DNA of 64,000 nucleotides from positions 586,954 to 650,953 of the forward strand of contig NW_008246070.1 of the NCBI RefSeq assembly GCF_000281045.1, in the 5' to 3' direction. The notes beneath the pieces are model-generated. The model was given only the letters and a program-made list of their open reading frames with translations. It made no database searches and was not told the origin of the DNA. A program made the translations under genes and the position numbers. This document shows positions 1-11,249 of the stretch, piece after piece. Position 1 is the stretch's first letter; every line of letters starts with the position of its first letter. The DNA comes from Saprolegnia diclina VS20. Lineage: Eukaryota > Oomycota > Saprolegniomycetes > Saprolegniales > Saprolegniaceae.

Positions 1-71
1 TCAAGGAGCACGCATGTACTGGCATTGATTCATATAGCATCAAGCTTTTGACCAACGTAATTTCGAAGAAG

Positions 72-989
72 TCAAGTCGAACGCGCAACTGAGATGGCCG
101 ACTCGGGACCGTAAAAGGCAGCCATGTTGAGGACGGCTGCGACCGCTTCAATGCTTCTCAAGATCGGTCGAAGGCCCGAGACAAAGTCGCCAGCGCCGTC
201 GATTGCGATCAAGCGATCGCTCTCGTCAAAGCTCCAGTGCATGGTTACGTACAGCGTCATGACCTGGCCAATCTACGCGCCATGCATATCTGATGCGAGG
301 CCTTTAATTGCGAGTCATACGAGCTGCGGCTTGAGGTGGTCGGGGCAGTAGGGGAAGATGGTTCGAATGGAGCTTTGTGTGATTTTGAGATTCGACTTGA
401 CGACGCCTTTGACGATCGGCCCGTCGTCGGTCTTGAGAACCGCGCAATCTTGCATTTCGATAACCACCTACACATGGATGATGCGCGCGCCCGTATACAT
501 GCGGTCGTACACCGGAGAACGTCGTCGTGTAGCGCAGCCAGTTGCTCAAGATGCTCTGGACACCAATGCCGCCATTGTAGCGGACGTTGGCGGCGGCAAT
601 CCCAGTGAGAAACGCGAGCTGCTTGGCGCTTTGCTTGCGCTTCGTGTCGTTGTAGCCCTAGTACACATCGTAGCGTTGGCAGTGGTCTAGGACGAGATCA
701 TTGCGCGTACGTGCTTGAAAAGCGTGACATATTGGCGGGCGATCTTGAGTGTGGGCCCACCGTCAAAGTTGGGCTGGACGCAGAGCACGTACGCGAGGGG
801 TACACGCCGCACGAGGCTTGCCATGCGTCCTTGGAGCCGCGCGACTTCGTCACGGAGCGTCTCGACGGTCGCCGTTGTCGCGAGATACCTTGACTTCTTG
901 CGGTCGCGGCTCGCTTTTTGGATGGCGCGGCTGCGGACGAGCCGCAGGAGTTGCTCGTCGGCCACGTGCGCCGCTTCGTGGCAGGCCAT
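72..989 (-). CDS. basic/coiled-coil protein resembling the oomycete M96/START-like family
   Basis: Four exons (989-711, 657-511, 467-321, 272-72) join in phase 0 to give about 257 aa. The introns are 43-53 nt, two with GTACG donors, and all end in TAG. Residues about 25-60 form a basic stretch (RDRKKSRYL) followed by a leucine-heptad helix (LRDEVARLQGRM), like a short bZIP. The C-terminal half is a mixed alpha/beta region containing a TLYVTMHWSFDESDRLI segment. That order, basic helix then a compact C-terminal domain, is what I know from the large oomycete family annotated as M96 mating-specific or START-like proteins. The protein is shorter than usual members of that family. No catalytic residues are evident. 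The function is unknown; a lipid-binding or DNA-associated role is inference. The exon chain is convincing, the family name less so. Confidence 0.6.
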
Positions 990-1746
990 TTTGGCAACTC
1001 AGGACCACCTACGTGTTGCGCAAGGGTTTTAATCACCAATCAGATCGTCGTATAATGTATTCCGCGCCTGGGATTGGCCCATTCAGTATTGATATTCGTT
1101 TTCACAGCCGGATGAAACGGCGCTGGAACGAGTGTCGAAGCGTGCTAAAATCACATCACCAGCTACCGTTTCACTGGCAACGTGGAACAATCTTCGTACC
1201 CAGTAGCTTGCATGCGAGTGTCGTGACATGTCTCGATACGTGAGCTGTGCACATTGTGGCAAGGTTCAGATCTGAGAGACCAAAATGTGTGGGAATCCGA
1301 ACCACACATTTTGGTAAGCGGTGATGGTGGGCGGCCACCATCACCGCTTAGATATTCTGGATCTTGGCACTGGAGCGGTAAGCGCAGTGCACTTGCTTGC
1401 ACGCATGGAGGTCATGGAATGGTTGCGTCGCCTTCCATTGGCGGGTCGTTTGGCTGCACGCCGCATCACAACGACCGGCGAAGGGAGCTCGAAGCTCGGC
1501 GAGAATCGTTGTGCGTGTGGTGGCTGGAGAAGGCGCTATGTAGTAGAAACAAAGTTGGGGTGACATCAATGGGGCTTATTCGCCTGGATGCAAATGATTT
1601 GAAATTGCAGCACTTCGTCAGTCAACGCCACCGTGCTGCCACGTATATCGCACACTATTTCAGATTCTGAAGTAGCCGGAGGTAGTGTACGACGTATATT
1701 GATGTTCCGAGGTTGCAGTTGTCAGCGAAGTTCGACGGCGACGACA
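990..1746. other. intergenic region with paired hairpins
   Basis: I see no convincing coding exon between the divergent M96-like gene and the acid phosphatase gene. Two adjacent perfect inverted repeats lie at 1280-1314 and 1315-1350 and are listed separately. The reading frames here are short and low in coding character. Confidence 0.5.
1280..1350. repeat. two abutting perfect hairpins
   Basis: A 13-bp inverted repeat (arms 1280-1292 and 1302-1314, 9-nt loop) is followed without a gap by a 16-bp inverted repeat (arms 1315-1330 and 1335-1350, 4-nt loop). Both stems are perfect. They sit in the shared upstream region of two divergent genes. They could be a small MITE remnant, a structured RNA element or a cruciform-forming site. 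Confidence 0.8.
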
Positions 1747-2929
1747 ATGGCCGACGCTCCGGGCTCGCTGGCTTTGCGCCACGTTGTGGTCATGCATCGC
1801 CACGGCGACCGGTCGCCCATCGCTTCGCATGTGTCGCCCAAGCTCTCCATCGACGAGACCGAGCGCGCGTACTGGGCGTCGCAGCTCTTGACGCCCGATG
1901 ACATTGCCATCTTGGACGCGGCCGCGACCGTGCACACGGAAGATGAGCCCAAGCACGGGGGCGTTTGGCCGCTCGGACAGCTCACGCGCCGCGGAATGGA
2001 CCGCATGGTGCGTCGTGGCCAGGCACTCCGCGAGCGCTACGACCACTTTCTCGACGACGCCACGCCCACCGACGTGTACATCGTCTCGACCAACATCACG
2101 CGCACGATCCGGTCTGCGCAATCTGTTGTGCGCGGTCTCTTCCCGGACGCACCGCGCTTCCAAGTACACACGATGGCGCCGCAGTTTCTGACGCCGATTC
2201 ACACAGGCCTCGAGTACAAGGCCTTTGGTCTCCACGCCAACGCAGTCGCGCACGCCACACGACCTGGTTACGAAGCGCTGGAAGCCGAGATGAAGGCGCT
2301 GCTTGCGATCCCCGACGACCAAGCGCTGCATTGGACCGTCGGTGCGTTCGTATATCTGCCAAATGCATCCTTGAACGCTCGTTGCATGTTCCATTAGTCC
2401 GCGACATGCTTGTGTGCCGAAAGGCCCATGGGCTGCCCGTGCCCGACGGCCTGCACGATGCGCTGTACGAGGCGGCGTGCGACCACAACGCGTGGGAGTG
2501 GCACCTTCTCTACAGCGACCCGATGCAAGCACAGCGCGGGTTTGTACGCGGCCTCGCCGAGATCCAAGCGCACCTCGAAAGCATCGTCGAGGTATGGACT
2601 TCATGTGGTGCTGCGGATCGTGATCCTCATCCGTTGCGCAGAAGGACATTGACCACCGCTTGACCATCATCTCCGCCCACGACAACACGCTCGTCGCCCT
2701 CGTGTGTGCGCTGGGGCTGCAGATCGGCAACGTGATTCCCAACTACGGCGCGGTCCTCGCCATGGAGATCTACGAAGACTCGACGACGAACGAGCATTTC
2801 GTGCTCGTGCGCTTTGAAGACGCTGCGGTCTCGTTCTTGGGCGAGGCGACGCCGATGGTGCCCTTCACGGCCATGAAGCGCCGCTTTGACAACTTTGCGG
2901 CGACGCACGCAGCGTCATCGGCGCTCTAA
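1747..2929 (+). CDS. histidine acid phosphatase
   Basis: Three exons (1747-2341, 2398-2591, 2642-2929) give about 358 aa. The N-terminus carries the branch-2 histidine phosphatase signature RHGDRSP (residues about 17-23), whose histidine is the phospho-acceptor. The last exon carries the HDNTL motif that supplies the proton donor aspartate. The family hydrolyses phosphomonoesters at acidic pH. No signal peptide is visible at MADAPGSLAL, so a cytosolic or lysosome-peripheral location is possible. An in-frame upstream ATG at 1633 would add 38 unlikely residues, and the start at 1747 lies just before conserved sequence. Introns are 56 and 50 nt. Confidence 0.87.
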
Positions 2930-3027
2930 GCTGTGGCATAAGGAAATAAGAAGAAACCTTGCGCTTGCATCAAACTTTCGAATCTGGTTGCGAACGCCGA
3001 GCGAAATCCGGATAATGTATAGGCTTT

Positions 3028-4119
3028 ATGCGGAAACCGCCAGCTGGCGGCAGCGGAAAGCGGAAATGGACGGCCGAGGTACCGGTCATGGACCGCTTGC
3101 TGGAAGGCTCATGGCGCTCCGTAGGGTCTTCGCGGGTAGACGATCGGCGAGAGCATGCGCACGCTTCGCGCGGTGGCCGCCGGGACCGCTCGTCGTCGCC
3201 ACGACCGGCCTCGGGCCGCGACCGATCCCGCGACCGGTCTCGCGGCCGGTCGGACCGGAGCCGATATGCCCACCACGACGACCACTTCGACCGAAGACCG
3301 CGACAAGATGGAGATCGCGATGCGTACAGCGCTCGGAGCGGTGGACAGAAACGCAGCTCCCGCGATCGTGACGACCGTCGGGGCCATGATGCGCGCCGCA
3401 ACGACGAGCCATCACGAGAACCGAAGAGTCGAGATGCACCCCGCGCCGAGCAGCAATACGAATCAACAAGCTCTCGACGACAGGAAGAACGCCACAACTC
3501 GAGTCCGCGACTTCGTAACGCGGACCGAGCTTCAAGCCGCGAACGGCGCCCCGTCCCGCCCCGCGCAACAGAGCCGCGTGCTCAAGAGAGCCATCGACAC
3601 TCTGAACGCCAAGCAAGTCCACGGCGCGAGGACCGCCGCCGGAGCCCAGCGCGGCGCCCAAGTCGCGATCCCCCGTCCAGAGTGCACGACGTAGAGAAGA
3701 GCCATCCCGAGACGCGGCAGCGCCGCCAGGGTACTGCCTCCGACACAAAGCCGGCCGAGCCAACGCGACGTCGAGACGACGAGCACAAGCCGCGTGAAGC
3801 CGTCGATCCGTCCAGTGCGGTGAAAGAGGCACCAAGGGACCGTCGTCATAAAGACGCGGATGAGAAAAAGCTGGTCAAGCGACCCGTGCCAGCCACTGTG
3901 TACGACGAGTCGAGCGAAGCGTACTGGAAGAAGCACCACGAGGCCAATCGTATGGACATCAAGTGGCTCGTCTGGCAGGCCGACGCCGACATCTCGGGCT
4001 TCATGGCCGACTTTGCGGCGCAGGAATTGGCCAACATTAGCCAGCGCATCCAAAGCCACGAGCACCAGCTCGCGCAGTGGGAGCGCGGCGACGACCTCCC
4101 GGATCTCCCGACCCTTTAA
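3028..4119 (+). CDS. arginine/serine-rich (RS) protein
   Basis: A single 363-aa reading frame. Residues about 35-260 are dominated by RD, RS, RE and SR dipeptides typical of splicing-associated RS domains. The last 80 residues are more ordered, with a SEAYWKKHHEANRMDIKWLVW segment and a helical tail. No RRM or zinc knuckle is visible, so the RS tract may act through protein contacts in the spliceosome or nuclear speckles. That is inference from composition. The GC-rich tract also opens long frames on the opposite strand; the sense frame is chosen for its RS pattern and ordered tail. An alternative start at 3088 (MDRLLEGSW) is possible. Confidence 0.7.
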   Translation: MRKPPAGGSGKRKWTAEVPVMDRLLEGSWRSVGSSRVDDRREHAHASRGGRRDRSSSPRPASGRDRSRDRSRGRSDRSRYAHHDDHFDRRPRQDGDRDAYSARSGGQKRSSRDRDDRRGHDARRNDEPSREPKSRDAPRAEQQYESTSSRRQEERHNSSPRLRNADRASSRERRPVPPRATEPRAQESHRHSERQASPRREDRRRSPARRPSRDPPSRVHDVEKSHPETRQRRQGTASDTKPAEPTRRRDDEHKPREAVDPSSAVKEAPRDRRHKDADEKKLVKRPVPATVYDESSEAYWKKHHEANRMDIKWLVWQADADISGFMADFAAQELANISQRIQSHEHQLAQWERGDDLPDLPTL

Positions 4120-4292
4120 TAATGCGTTGTTGTCTTCACGTGGTGTCTTCAGGTGGAGCGTCTTTGGATACATGTCGCCGGGTGGTGGTCTGCGTCGATG
4201 ACGTGGCAGCGCGACACGCGAGAACGCAAATTCGAAACAGGCGGGCGTAACGGCCGCCGTTGTATATCTTGAGTAATTTTCGTATTTCTCGC

Positions 4293-5945
4293 ATGGGCCG
4301 CAAGTCGCGGAAGGGCCAGAGCCAGCCGATCCTGCATGGCACGGCGGTGCTCTATGCGGCCGAGATCGATGACGACAATATGGGCGGCCCGCCACCGCCG
4401 GAAGTCGCCCACCAGGCAAGCGGTACGTGGGGTGTCGCCATGAACTTGACCAACTCAATTGTCGGCGCCGGCGTGATTGCAATTCCGCATGCGATGGCCG
4501 ACGGCGGCTTCGCGCCCGTACTGGGCCTCCTCCTCCTCGGCGCGGCGCTCACCATGTACTCGATGAACGTCATTGTGCGCCTCGGCGACGTCTACAACGT
4601 CGACACGTACGAGAATCTGGCGAAAGCGGCGTTCGGGCCGCGGGGCTATCTTGTCGTGTGCTTTTTCCAATTCACTTTCTCATTTGGCGCCAACTGCTCG
4701 TACCTTACGGTCGTGGGCGACACGGTGCCCCCGCTGATTGGTACGCGTTCTGCTCACGCTCTCTTGCTTGACTCAGTGCAGGTCATGTGCTGCACCTGCC
4801 GTTCCAACACGGCCATCCCGTTCTGTCGGCCTCCGCGCCAACATGGCTTCGCGTCATGACGGACCGAGATCTCTCCGTGATGGCCATTGTACGTACATAC
4901 TATAGTGTATCGCACGCAGTATCGATGGACGAGGCTAGGCGCTGCTGCTTCTCCTGCCGCTTTGCCTACAGCGCGACTTTGCGAGTTTGGCCAAGTGCTC
5001 GGGGCTCTCGATCATAGGCATGGTCGTCTGCGCGGGCTGTCTTCTCTACAAGTGCATCTCGGAGGCCGACCGCCTCCCGTTCGTCGACGACAGCGGCGTC
5101 TTCTACGACTACGTTGCCGTGCACCGCAAGATCTTTCCTGCGATTGGCACGATTGCCTTTGCGTACGTGTGCCAGCACCAGACGTACCTCGTGTACAACA
5201 CGATGCTCGACAAGTCGCCCGCGCACTTTCGCCGAGTCGCCAAGTGGAGTGTCGGCGCCTCGTTCCTGCTCATTGTGCTCTTTGGGGTGCCCGGGTACCT
5301 CATGTTTCTCAAGCACACGCGCAGCGACATCTTTGTCAACTTTACCGACACCTCGTCATCGCCTAGCCCTCTGCGACATAAATCTTATATCGACCGTAGC
5401 GACCACGTGATTCAAGTCTGCCGCGTCATTACGGTCCTCTCGATGGTGCTCACGTACCCCCAAGAGGTAAATACACAAACGACGCCTGCACGGACGAAAC
5501 TACGACCGAATAGTTTATGGTCGCGCGCTACACGCTCCAGATCCTTCTCGACCACAAGGAGGACGCGGCGCGGCTTTTCGTCGAGCAAGAAAAAGGACAA
5601 GTTGTCTCGAATCGTCCTTGCCACGCGCGCATCGCGGCGTTCTCGCTGCGCTGGCACGTCTTCTTCACGATGAGTCTCCTCGCGGCGACGGTGCTCATTG
5701 CGCTCATCGACCCGCACCTTGGCGACATTACGAGCTTGACCGGGTCGTTTAGCGCCGTGGCGCTGGCGTTCGTGCTGCCGGCCGCGTGCCACCTCAAGCT
5801 CGGCGTGCCATCGGAGAGCTACAGTCGCTGGCACGACTGCGCAGTGCCGTGGCTCGCGCTCGCGTTCGGGGCCGTCGCTTTTGTCGTAAGCACGACAACG
5901 TCGATCATCGACATTCTTCAAGAGACGTCCGAGGTCAACCCCTAG
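4293..5945 (+). CDS. AAAP-family amino-acid transporter
   Basis: Five exons (4293-4740, 4782-4888, 4939-5354, 5400-5466, 5514-5945) give about 489 aa. The first membrane segment has the SLC38/AAAP signature MNLTNSIVGAGVIAIPHAM, and about ten further hydrophobic segments follow. The family couples neutral amino-acid transport to protons or sodium at plasma or vacuolar membranes. Intron 3 (5355-5399) is 45 nt and stop-free, so read-through would keep frame. Splicing it gives a better TM8 start (FTDTS-DHVIQVCRVITVL). The gene converges on the F-box/cytochrome b5 gene with a 67-bp gap. Confidence 0.88.
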
Positions 5946-6012
5946 TCTTGCCTTCGTCCAATATGTCCAACAAGTGTTGTGGTTTATGGTTGCACATTCA
6001 TTGAGCTATTTG

Positions 6013-6886
6013 TTACGGACTGGGAGTTGGTTGTCGGATCGACGGCACGACCTTGCGCAGCCAGCGCTGGAAGAAGCCGTGCCGCCGGTCCGCGATGCGC
6101 TCGAGGTTGCCTTGGAGAGGGAACGCCGGACAAATGTCGTCGGGCACGCGGAGCGCGTCCATGGCGCGCTGGGCGCCCTCCGAATGTTCAAATTCGAGCC
6201 AGACCGACGTGGCGTCCGTGCCAAGCACGTCTGCAATCACGCGGTGCCCGCCAGGGTGTTCGTACAGAAAGTCCGTGACGTCGTACACGTGGCCTTCGAC
6301 CGCGACGCACTGCCGGCCCACGAGCAGCTTCATGCGCTCGATCGGGCGGTTGAGGCGGTGCTGGAAGTAGTATTCGTGCCACGAGAGTCCGCACGGCGCG
6401 TGGAAGCGCGACCCGTCCTCGAAAAAGTCGCGCCGAAACACTTGCGACCACAGCATCGTATCGGTATCGCAGAGCGTGTGGTGCCATGTGGTGTTGAGCA
6501 TCGTGCATGGCACGAGGTCGCGGGCGTCAAGAAACAAGAGCACCTCGTGGATGACCTACATGCATCGCTTGCCGACGTTGTTGCATGTAGGATCGATGTA
6601 CCGTGAGTGGCATGTTGACAAAGGCGCCATACTGCTTTTCGATGACATCGGTTGTGGGCGCGAGGGTGCGGACCTCGGGCGCCAGCGGCCGGCGTCGTGG
6701 CCGCATGAACGGCGAGAGCTGCGTGTCGTGCGCCGCCGCGCTCGACTTCGTGTGGATGGACGAGCAGAGGAAGCCAAAGAGGAAGAGACACGAGGCCATG
6801 AAGAAGGTCGACGACATGGTCGACGCGGCCGCGGGCTCGTCGAGGCAGTGGCGGCACGGGCTTGCCCCGTCGTACTGGGCCAGCAT
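6013..6886 (-). CDS. F-box protein fused to a cytochrome b5 domain
   Basis: Two exons (6886-6602, 6555-6013) give 275 aa. A hydrophobic segment (SSTFFMASCLFLFGFLC, residues about 25-41) comes first and may anchor the protein. After it, at the splice junction, a sequence like an F-box begins (MPLT, then VIHEVLLFLDARDLV with a downstream LWSQVFRRDFF). The C-terminal half has a cytochrome b5 fold with the haem motif YEHPGGH and a downstream EH (EFEHSEGA) as the likely second ligand. F-boxes recruit substrates to SCF ubiquitin ligases, and cytochrome b5 domains bind haem or steroids. Their combination suggests redox- or sterol-gated ubiquitination, which is inference. The F-box call is weaker than the b5 call. 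Confidence 0.75.
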
Positions 6887-7525
6887 CTTCCAAGACGACG
6901 AAAAAAGATAACTAGGGTGGGAATCCCTGGCTCGGCCGTGTGAAAATGGTGAAAATAGTTGTTTTTCACGCATCGCACGTTCCGATTTCGCTGCGATTTG
7001 GCCGCAGGAACCCAATCCAACGGCCGCACGTGACCTTCGCAATCGCGTAAACCGCGCAGAAGTATCATCACGTTGCACGACATAGGACGCGCCTTGAGCC
7101 CAAGCGCCTATCTTCCAGCCAACTACATCAGCCAAGCGCAGCCCAAGGCCACAGTGATGACGCAGGTGTCGGGCAAGGCCGAATAATAATACGGGCTTGC
7201 CAGCTTTTCTCTCTGGTTCGTCGTTCATTTGTCGTCCTTGCTGTTCGCGCCAAGGGCTGAGAACATGGGCTGAGAGCTTGGGCTGAGAAATATCACAGGA
7301 TTGAAGTTTCAACACTTATGAATCGAGCCTCGCGACCTTGGTATTTCGTTGGAACTGGAGCGCGTGCTGCCAGCTCATGCAGTCGTCTGCTTGTCGGAGG
7401 TGGGGATTGGCACAAGTCGAGGGTTGTTTGCATACGAATCACGTGTTTTTCTTAATTCACGCGTGACTTTGCCATTGGCAATGCGTGAAATGACATTTTT
7501 CACATTTAGTGGGTCACCCCAGTTC
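6887..7525. other. intergenic, no gene seen
   Basis: This gap holds the upstream region of the F-box/b5 gene and the downstream region of the Sel1-repeat gene. A long antisense frame crosses it but has no coding-like composition. I see no RNA gene or repeat. Confidence 0.5.
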
Positions 7526-9276
7526 TCAGACCCACCAACTCGACTCCCCAAGAACAGAGCGGAGGACATCGAGCAGCGCCCACTTCCACGTCCAGAGCTC
7601 GATGGGCAGCTGCACGCGTCGTTCGACAGCAATCGACTGACGGTAGTACTCGAGTGCTTGCGCGCGGCTACGAAGCACACCAAGGCCCATCTCGTGCATG
7701 TAGCCCAGGCTATAATAGGCCGGCGCAATGTGCTTGTACGACAGCGTCTTGGTTGTCACGAGCGACGCGTAGGCCACGAGCGCGCGCTTATGGTCGCCAG
7801 CCTTCAACCATGCGTCGGCTTGGAGGAGCTTCCCGAGCCCGCTGCCTTGGGCGGCGGCGCGCTCGACGAGCCGATGGCGCACAGCATCTACGGCCAATGA
7901 GACCCCTGCTATACGCAGAAAGAGCATGTACCTGAGGCGACCACGTAGCCTTCGTGGACGAGCCAGAGAGCATTGTCCAGCGCCGTTGTGTACCCTTCTT
8001 CGGCCACGAGACGGTAGAGAAGAAAGGAGGTCGCATGGTCACCGCGGTGAAAAGCCGCATGTGCGCGGTCGAGCCAAGGGTGGACACTGGCTTCGCTCAC
8101 GCGCTTGTAGAGGGTTACGGCAAGCGCACACGTGCGCAGAAACGGGTGGATCGACGTCTTCTCGATGAGCCCGGCATACGCATGCATGCCAAGGGCGTGG
8201 CCCGATTTGGACGCGGCTTCGTAGTACCGAGCGGCAAGGCTGAGCTGCTTCTTGGATGTGAGGATGCGGGCGACGTAGTACATGGCTTCGGCGTGGCCTT
8301 GCAGCGCTGCCTTGTCAAAATGCTCCAGGGCTAACTCGGTGCTCTGCGCCACACCGTGGCCGTGCAAGTAGAGAAGGCCGATTCCGAGAAGCGCTTCGCC
8401 GCCCTTGGCGTCCTTGGCGATCAAGTACGCGGCGAGCGCCTTGGCGTAGTTGATGGGGCCGCCCCAGCCAAAGGCGTAAAAGTGACCGAGGTACGCAGCT
8501 GCAGGCGTCTCACCAAATGTGAGCGCGAGCACAAGCCAGTGCCGAACCAGAAGAAAGTCGATGTTCCCGCGCTGCAGTAGATGCTTGGCGGCGCGGAAAA
8601 GCACCTTGCCGTCTTTGCTGCTGATCGCCGACGCTGCCACGTACGTGAGCTTGTACTGGTCGAGAGTAGGGTTGCGGTCATCGTCGTCGACAAGGGAAAT
8701 CGGCTTGCGCCACTGGCCGGCGACCATAGCGGCGCCCTCTCGCACCACAATTGCCGCTTGCTGCTTGTAGTATTGCAAGGCAGCCGCGCATGAGAGGGGT
8801 GCGCCAAGACCGTACAGAGATCGGTACCCGAGGGTTTGCGCCGCCCGCGAGTCGCCACCGGCCGCAGAAAAGGCGTCGTACAGCACAGAAGTCGCCAGCG
8901 ACGGCGTAGCGTCGTCCACTGCGGCAAGGAGCGCAAGCGTGTGCTGCGCCCCCGCGTGGCCAAGGGCAGCGCTTTGCTCGAACAAGCTCTGAGCGGCCGC
9001 ACTGGGAAACGCGAGGTCTCCCAACGCGTAGAGAGCTTTACGTGTCGCTGCCGCGTCGCCCATGGCAGTGATTTGCGTGTACAATGCTGTAGCATTGTGT
9101 TGGTCCACGGTCCTAGTGTTTGGTTGAGCATGAGTAGCCATGGCGTCGAGGTACCGGAGAGCGTGGGCGGCCTCGAGAAGGCGACCGGCCTCGGACGACA
9201 CGGTCGTCGACCACGACTCGTGCGACGCAGCCGCAGCTACGCTGGAGAGCCATACGAGGAGACACGGCGCGCGCAT
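7526..9276 (-). CDS. secreted or ER-luminal Sel1-like repeat protein (SEL1L/HRD3-like)
   Basis: Two exons (9276-7932, 7887-7526) give about 568 aa. The N-terminus is a clear signal peptide (MRAPCLLVWLSSVAAAASHES). The body consists of Sel1/TPR-like helical repeats with recurrent A-x-x-x-L-G and AL-x-Y-Y-x-x-A-A blocks, for example YLGHFYAFGWGG, LLGIGLLYLHGHGV and YSLGYMHEMGLGV. In eukaryotes, signal-peptide Sel1 proteins of this size are typically SEL1L/HRD3, the luminal adaptor of the HRD1 ER-associated degradation ligase. The usual C-terminal membrane anchor is not evident; the protein ends WTWKWALLDVLRS. The ERAD role is inferred from family architecture. Confidence 0.82.
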
Positions 9277-10109
9277 CGTTCGAGAATGGCTCGGGGTGGG
9301 GACAGGGCATGCTCTCTTGCACCGTTGCGCCCGTCTGGATCGGCAAAAACGCTCTGTGATTGGGTGCCGCCATCAAAATCTGCCGCAGCTTTGGCCAATC
9401 ACAACCGATCTCGTTCGCGCCACCCTCGTGACAGCTTACGACGACGAGCACAGCGTGTCATACTTGCATGCTGCGTCGTCAGGTTCATCGGCTCGTGGAT
9501 GCAAGAAGGTTGTGTTGGGCGCTCATGGTGGCCACCGCGCATGCGTCTTCTTCTTTGGTGCAAAGTTGGGTATTTCCAATAAAAAATCGAAAAAATTGGG
9601 CGCTTGAATGTTTTACTCTTGCCCTCGCGCACTAAAGTATCGACCACGTCGATTAATCGACTAACCTCGTCGACGCTTGTGAGCCAGTTCCAATGATTCC
9701 TTCCTCTCTTTCTCGATAGACGATAGCGTGGCCTTGCGACGGTGCGCATCGAAGGACGGTTTGGATTGCTCCTTTGGTAACAACCGGCAACACAATCGCG
9801 CTCAAGACTAATTTTGCGACGCTGCTGGCGACAAGCCATGGCGTTGTCTCTGAACGAATTTCCCTCAGTTTCGGCAATCTACGTTAAAAAGTATGCGACT
9901 ATTATCGACTAAACAGTTGAGCTCGTGCAACGTGCCCAGCTACGTTGCCATGGGTCGTCAAATCCAAGGATCTGTCCAAGGCGCCATCAAGCCGATCGTG
10001 TGCCAATCGGAGTGGCCACATGATTTTTGCCGCCTTTTGATTGGCTCCAATCCCTTTCTCAGCGAGGTGGCCTGCGAATTTGGTTCATTTTTCTTTTTCG
10101 TTTGCCAAG
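9277..10109. other. intergenic, no gene seen
   Basis: This is the divergent promoter region between the Sel1-repeat gene and the first C2-DysF gene. It contains CCAAT-type boxes in both orientations (near 9391 and 9969-10040) and AT-rich stretches. No coding exon or repeat is apparent. Confidence 0.45.
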
Positions 10110-10859
10110 ATGTCATCAATCCTCAAGGTGCAGCTCCACAAGGCGACGGACCTCCCGGTCGCCGACATGGCCTTCACGGGCGGCAAGTCGGACCCGTACC
10201 TGATCTTCACCCTCGGCGACCAGACGTACCGCACGCCCTGCATCGCGTCCAACCTCAACCCGATCTGGTCCAACGAGACGTTCCAGTTCCGCGTCAACGA
10301 CACGAGTGGCATTCTGCGCATCGAAGTCTGGGACGACGACAACTTTCGGCTTGACGACCAACTCGGCGTCATCGACATCCCGCTCTCGACCGTCGCGAGG
10401 GGCCTCAAGAAGGAAGAAGACAGCATCAAGCCGTACGCTGTCAAGGTCGTCGAGCGCTTCCAGTCGCAGCGCGTGTCGCCGCAAGTGTTTATGTCGATTG
10501 CGCTGCTCACGCCGGTCGAGGCCGTCGCCCTCCTCGATTTCGAGGTCTGGGAGAACGAGCGCTGGAGCCGCACGCGCCGCACGTGGGCCAAGACCAACTT
10601 GAGCGAGACCGACCCGAAGGAGTGGAGCTCGAGCGACGGCAGTCAATCGTCGACCAAGTTTGAGGACGTGATCCCGACGATCCCGCCGCGCTACGAGCCG
10701 ATCAACACGTGGCACTACGTCAAGCACATTGGTGACAAGGATGGGTGGATTTACGGCCCGACGTTTGCAGGTCCGTGGTACGAGGTGCCCAACATGCTGC
10801 ACGTTGTCCGCCGCCGCCGCTGGATCAACGCGTACAAGCGGGACGACTTTCAGTTTTAA
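10110..10859 (+). CDS. C2-DysF protein 1
   Basis: A single-exon 249-aa protein. Residues 1-125 form a C2 domain (LKVQLHKATDLPVADM, GKSDPYLIFTLG, NPIWSNETFQF, WDDDNF) with the acidic loop residues expected for calcium and phospholipid binding. A split dysferlin-type DysF module follows: an N-part (FEVWENERWS) and a C-part (GWIYGPTFAGPW and VVRRRRW). The DysF name comes from dysferlin and peroxin-type proteins. The single C2 makes this a minimal version without a membrane anchor. The ATG at 10110 begins at the C2 strand; an upstream in-frame codon at 10041 would add unconserved residues. Paralogues lie at 11250 and 17459. Confidence 0.85.
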   Translation: MSSILKVQLHKATDLPVADMAFTGGKSDPYLIFTLGDQTYRTPCIASNLNPIWSNETFQFRVNDTSGILRIEVWDDDNFRLDDQLGVIDIPLSTVARGLKKEEDSIKPYAVKVVERFQSQRVSPQVFMSIALLTPVEAVALLDFEVWENERWSRTRRTWAKTNLSETDPKEWSSSDGSQSSTKFEDVIPTIPPRYEPINTWHYVKHIGDKDGWIYGPTFAGPWYEVPNMLHVVRRRRWINAYKRDDFQF

Positions 10860-11249
10860 AACAAAACTCTTAGCTAGTAGTATCATTAACCTATATAACC
10901 ATCTTCCTCATTAACTCTTCGTCTAGACCAAGATTCCCTTGATCGCCACCACCTTCTCGACCACCCTCCTCCTTGGCCATCGCAGTGTCGTGTCCATGTA
11001 ACATGGGAGGTCAGTCCTCCAGAGAGAGATTCCCTGAGAACCACGCCGCCTGTGTCTAGGATCCTGCCACGTGCAGGACAGATTCCATCCGTCTCCAGTA
11101 ATTTATCGGAAAATGATGCAGTGCAGGGGATTGTGGGCAACTCCCTCAACGCATGCGTGGTCTCCACTTCAACTCTGATGGGCTGTTAGGATCGAGCCAA
11201 TCAGCGACGCAAATGCCAGTTTGCATTTGCCCGGCAAGACAAGAGGACC
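10860..11249. other. intergenic, no gene seen
   Basis: A 390-bp gap between two same-strand C2-DysF genes. The small antisense frames here lack coding character. No repeat stands out. Confidence 0.45.

Noticed and set aside
1254..1670. A 138-codon plus frame spanning the paired hairpins
   Set aside because: It has no conserved pattern, runs through the inverted repeats, and overlaps other random frames.
1660..2742. A 360-codon open frame on the minus strand over the acid phosphatase gene
   Set aside because: It is an Arg/His-rich shadow of a GC-rich sense gene with clear catalytic motifs and spliced exons.
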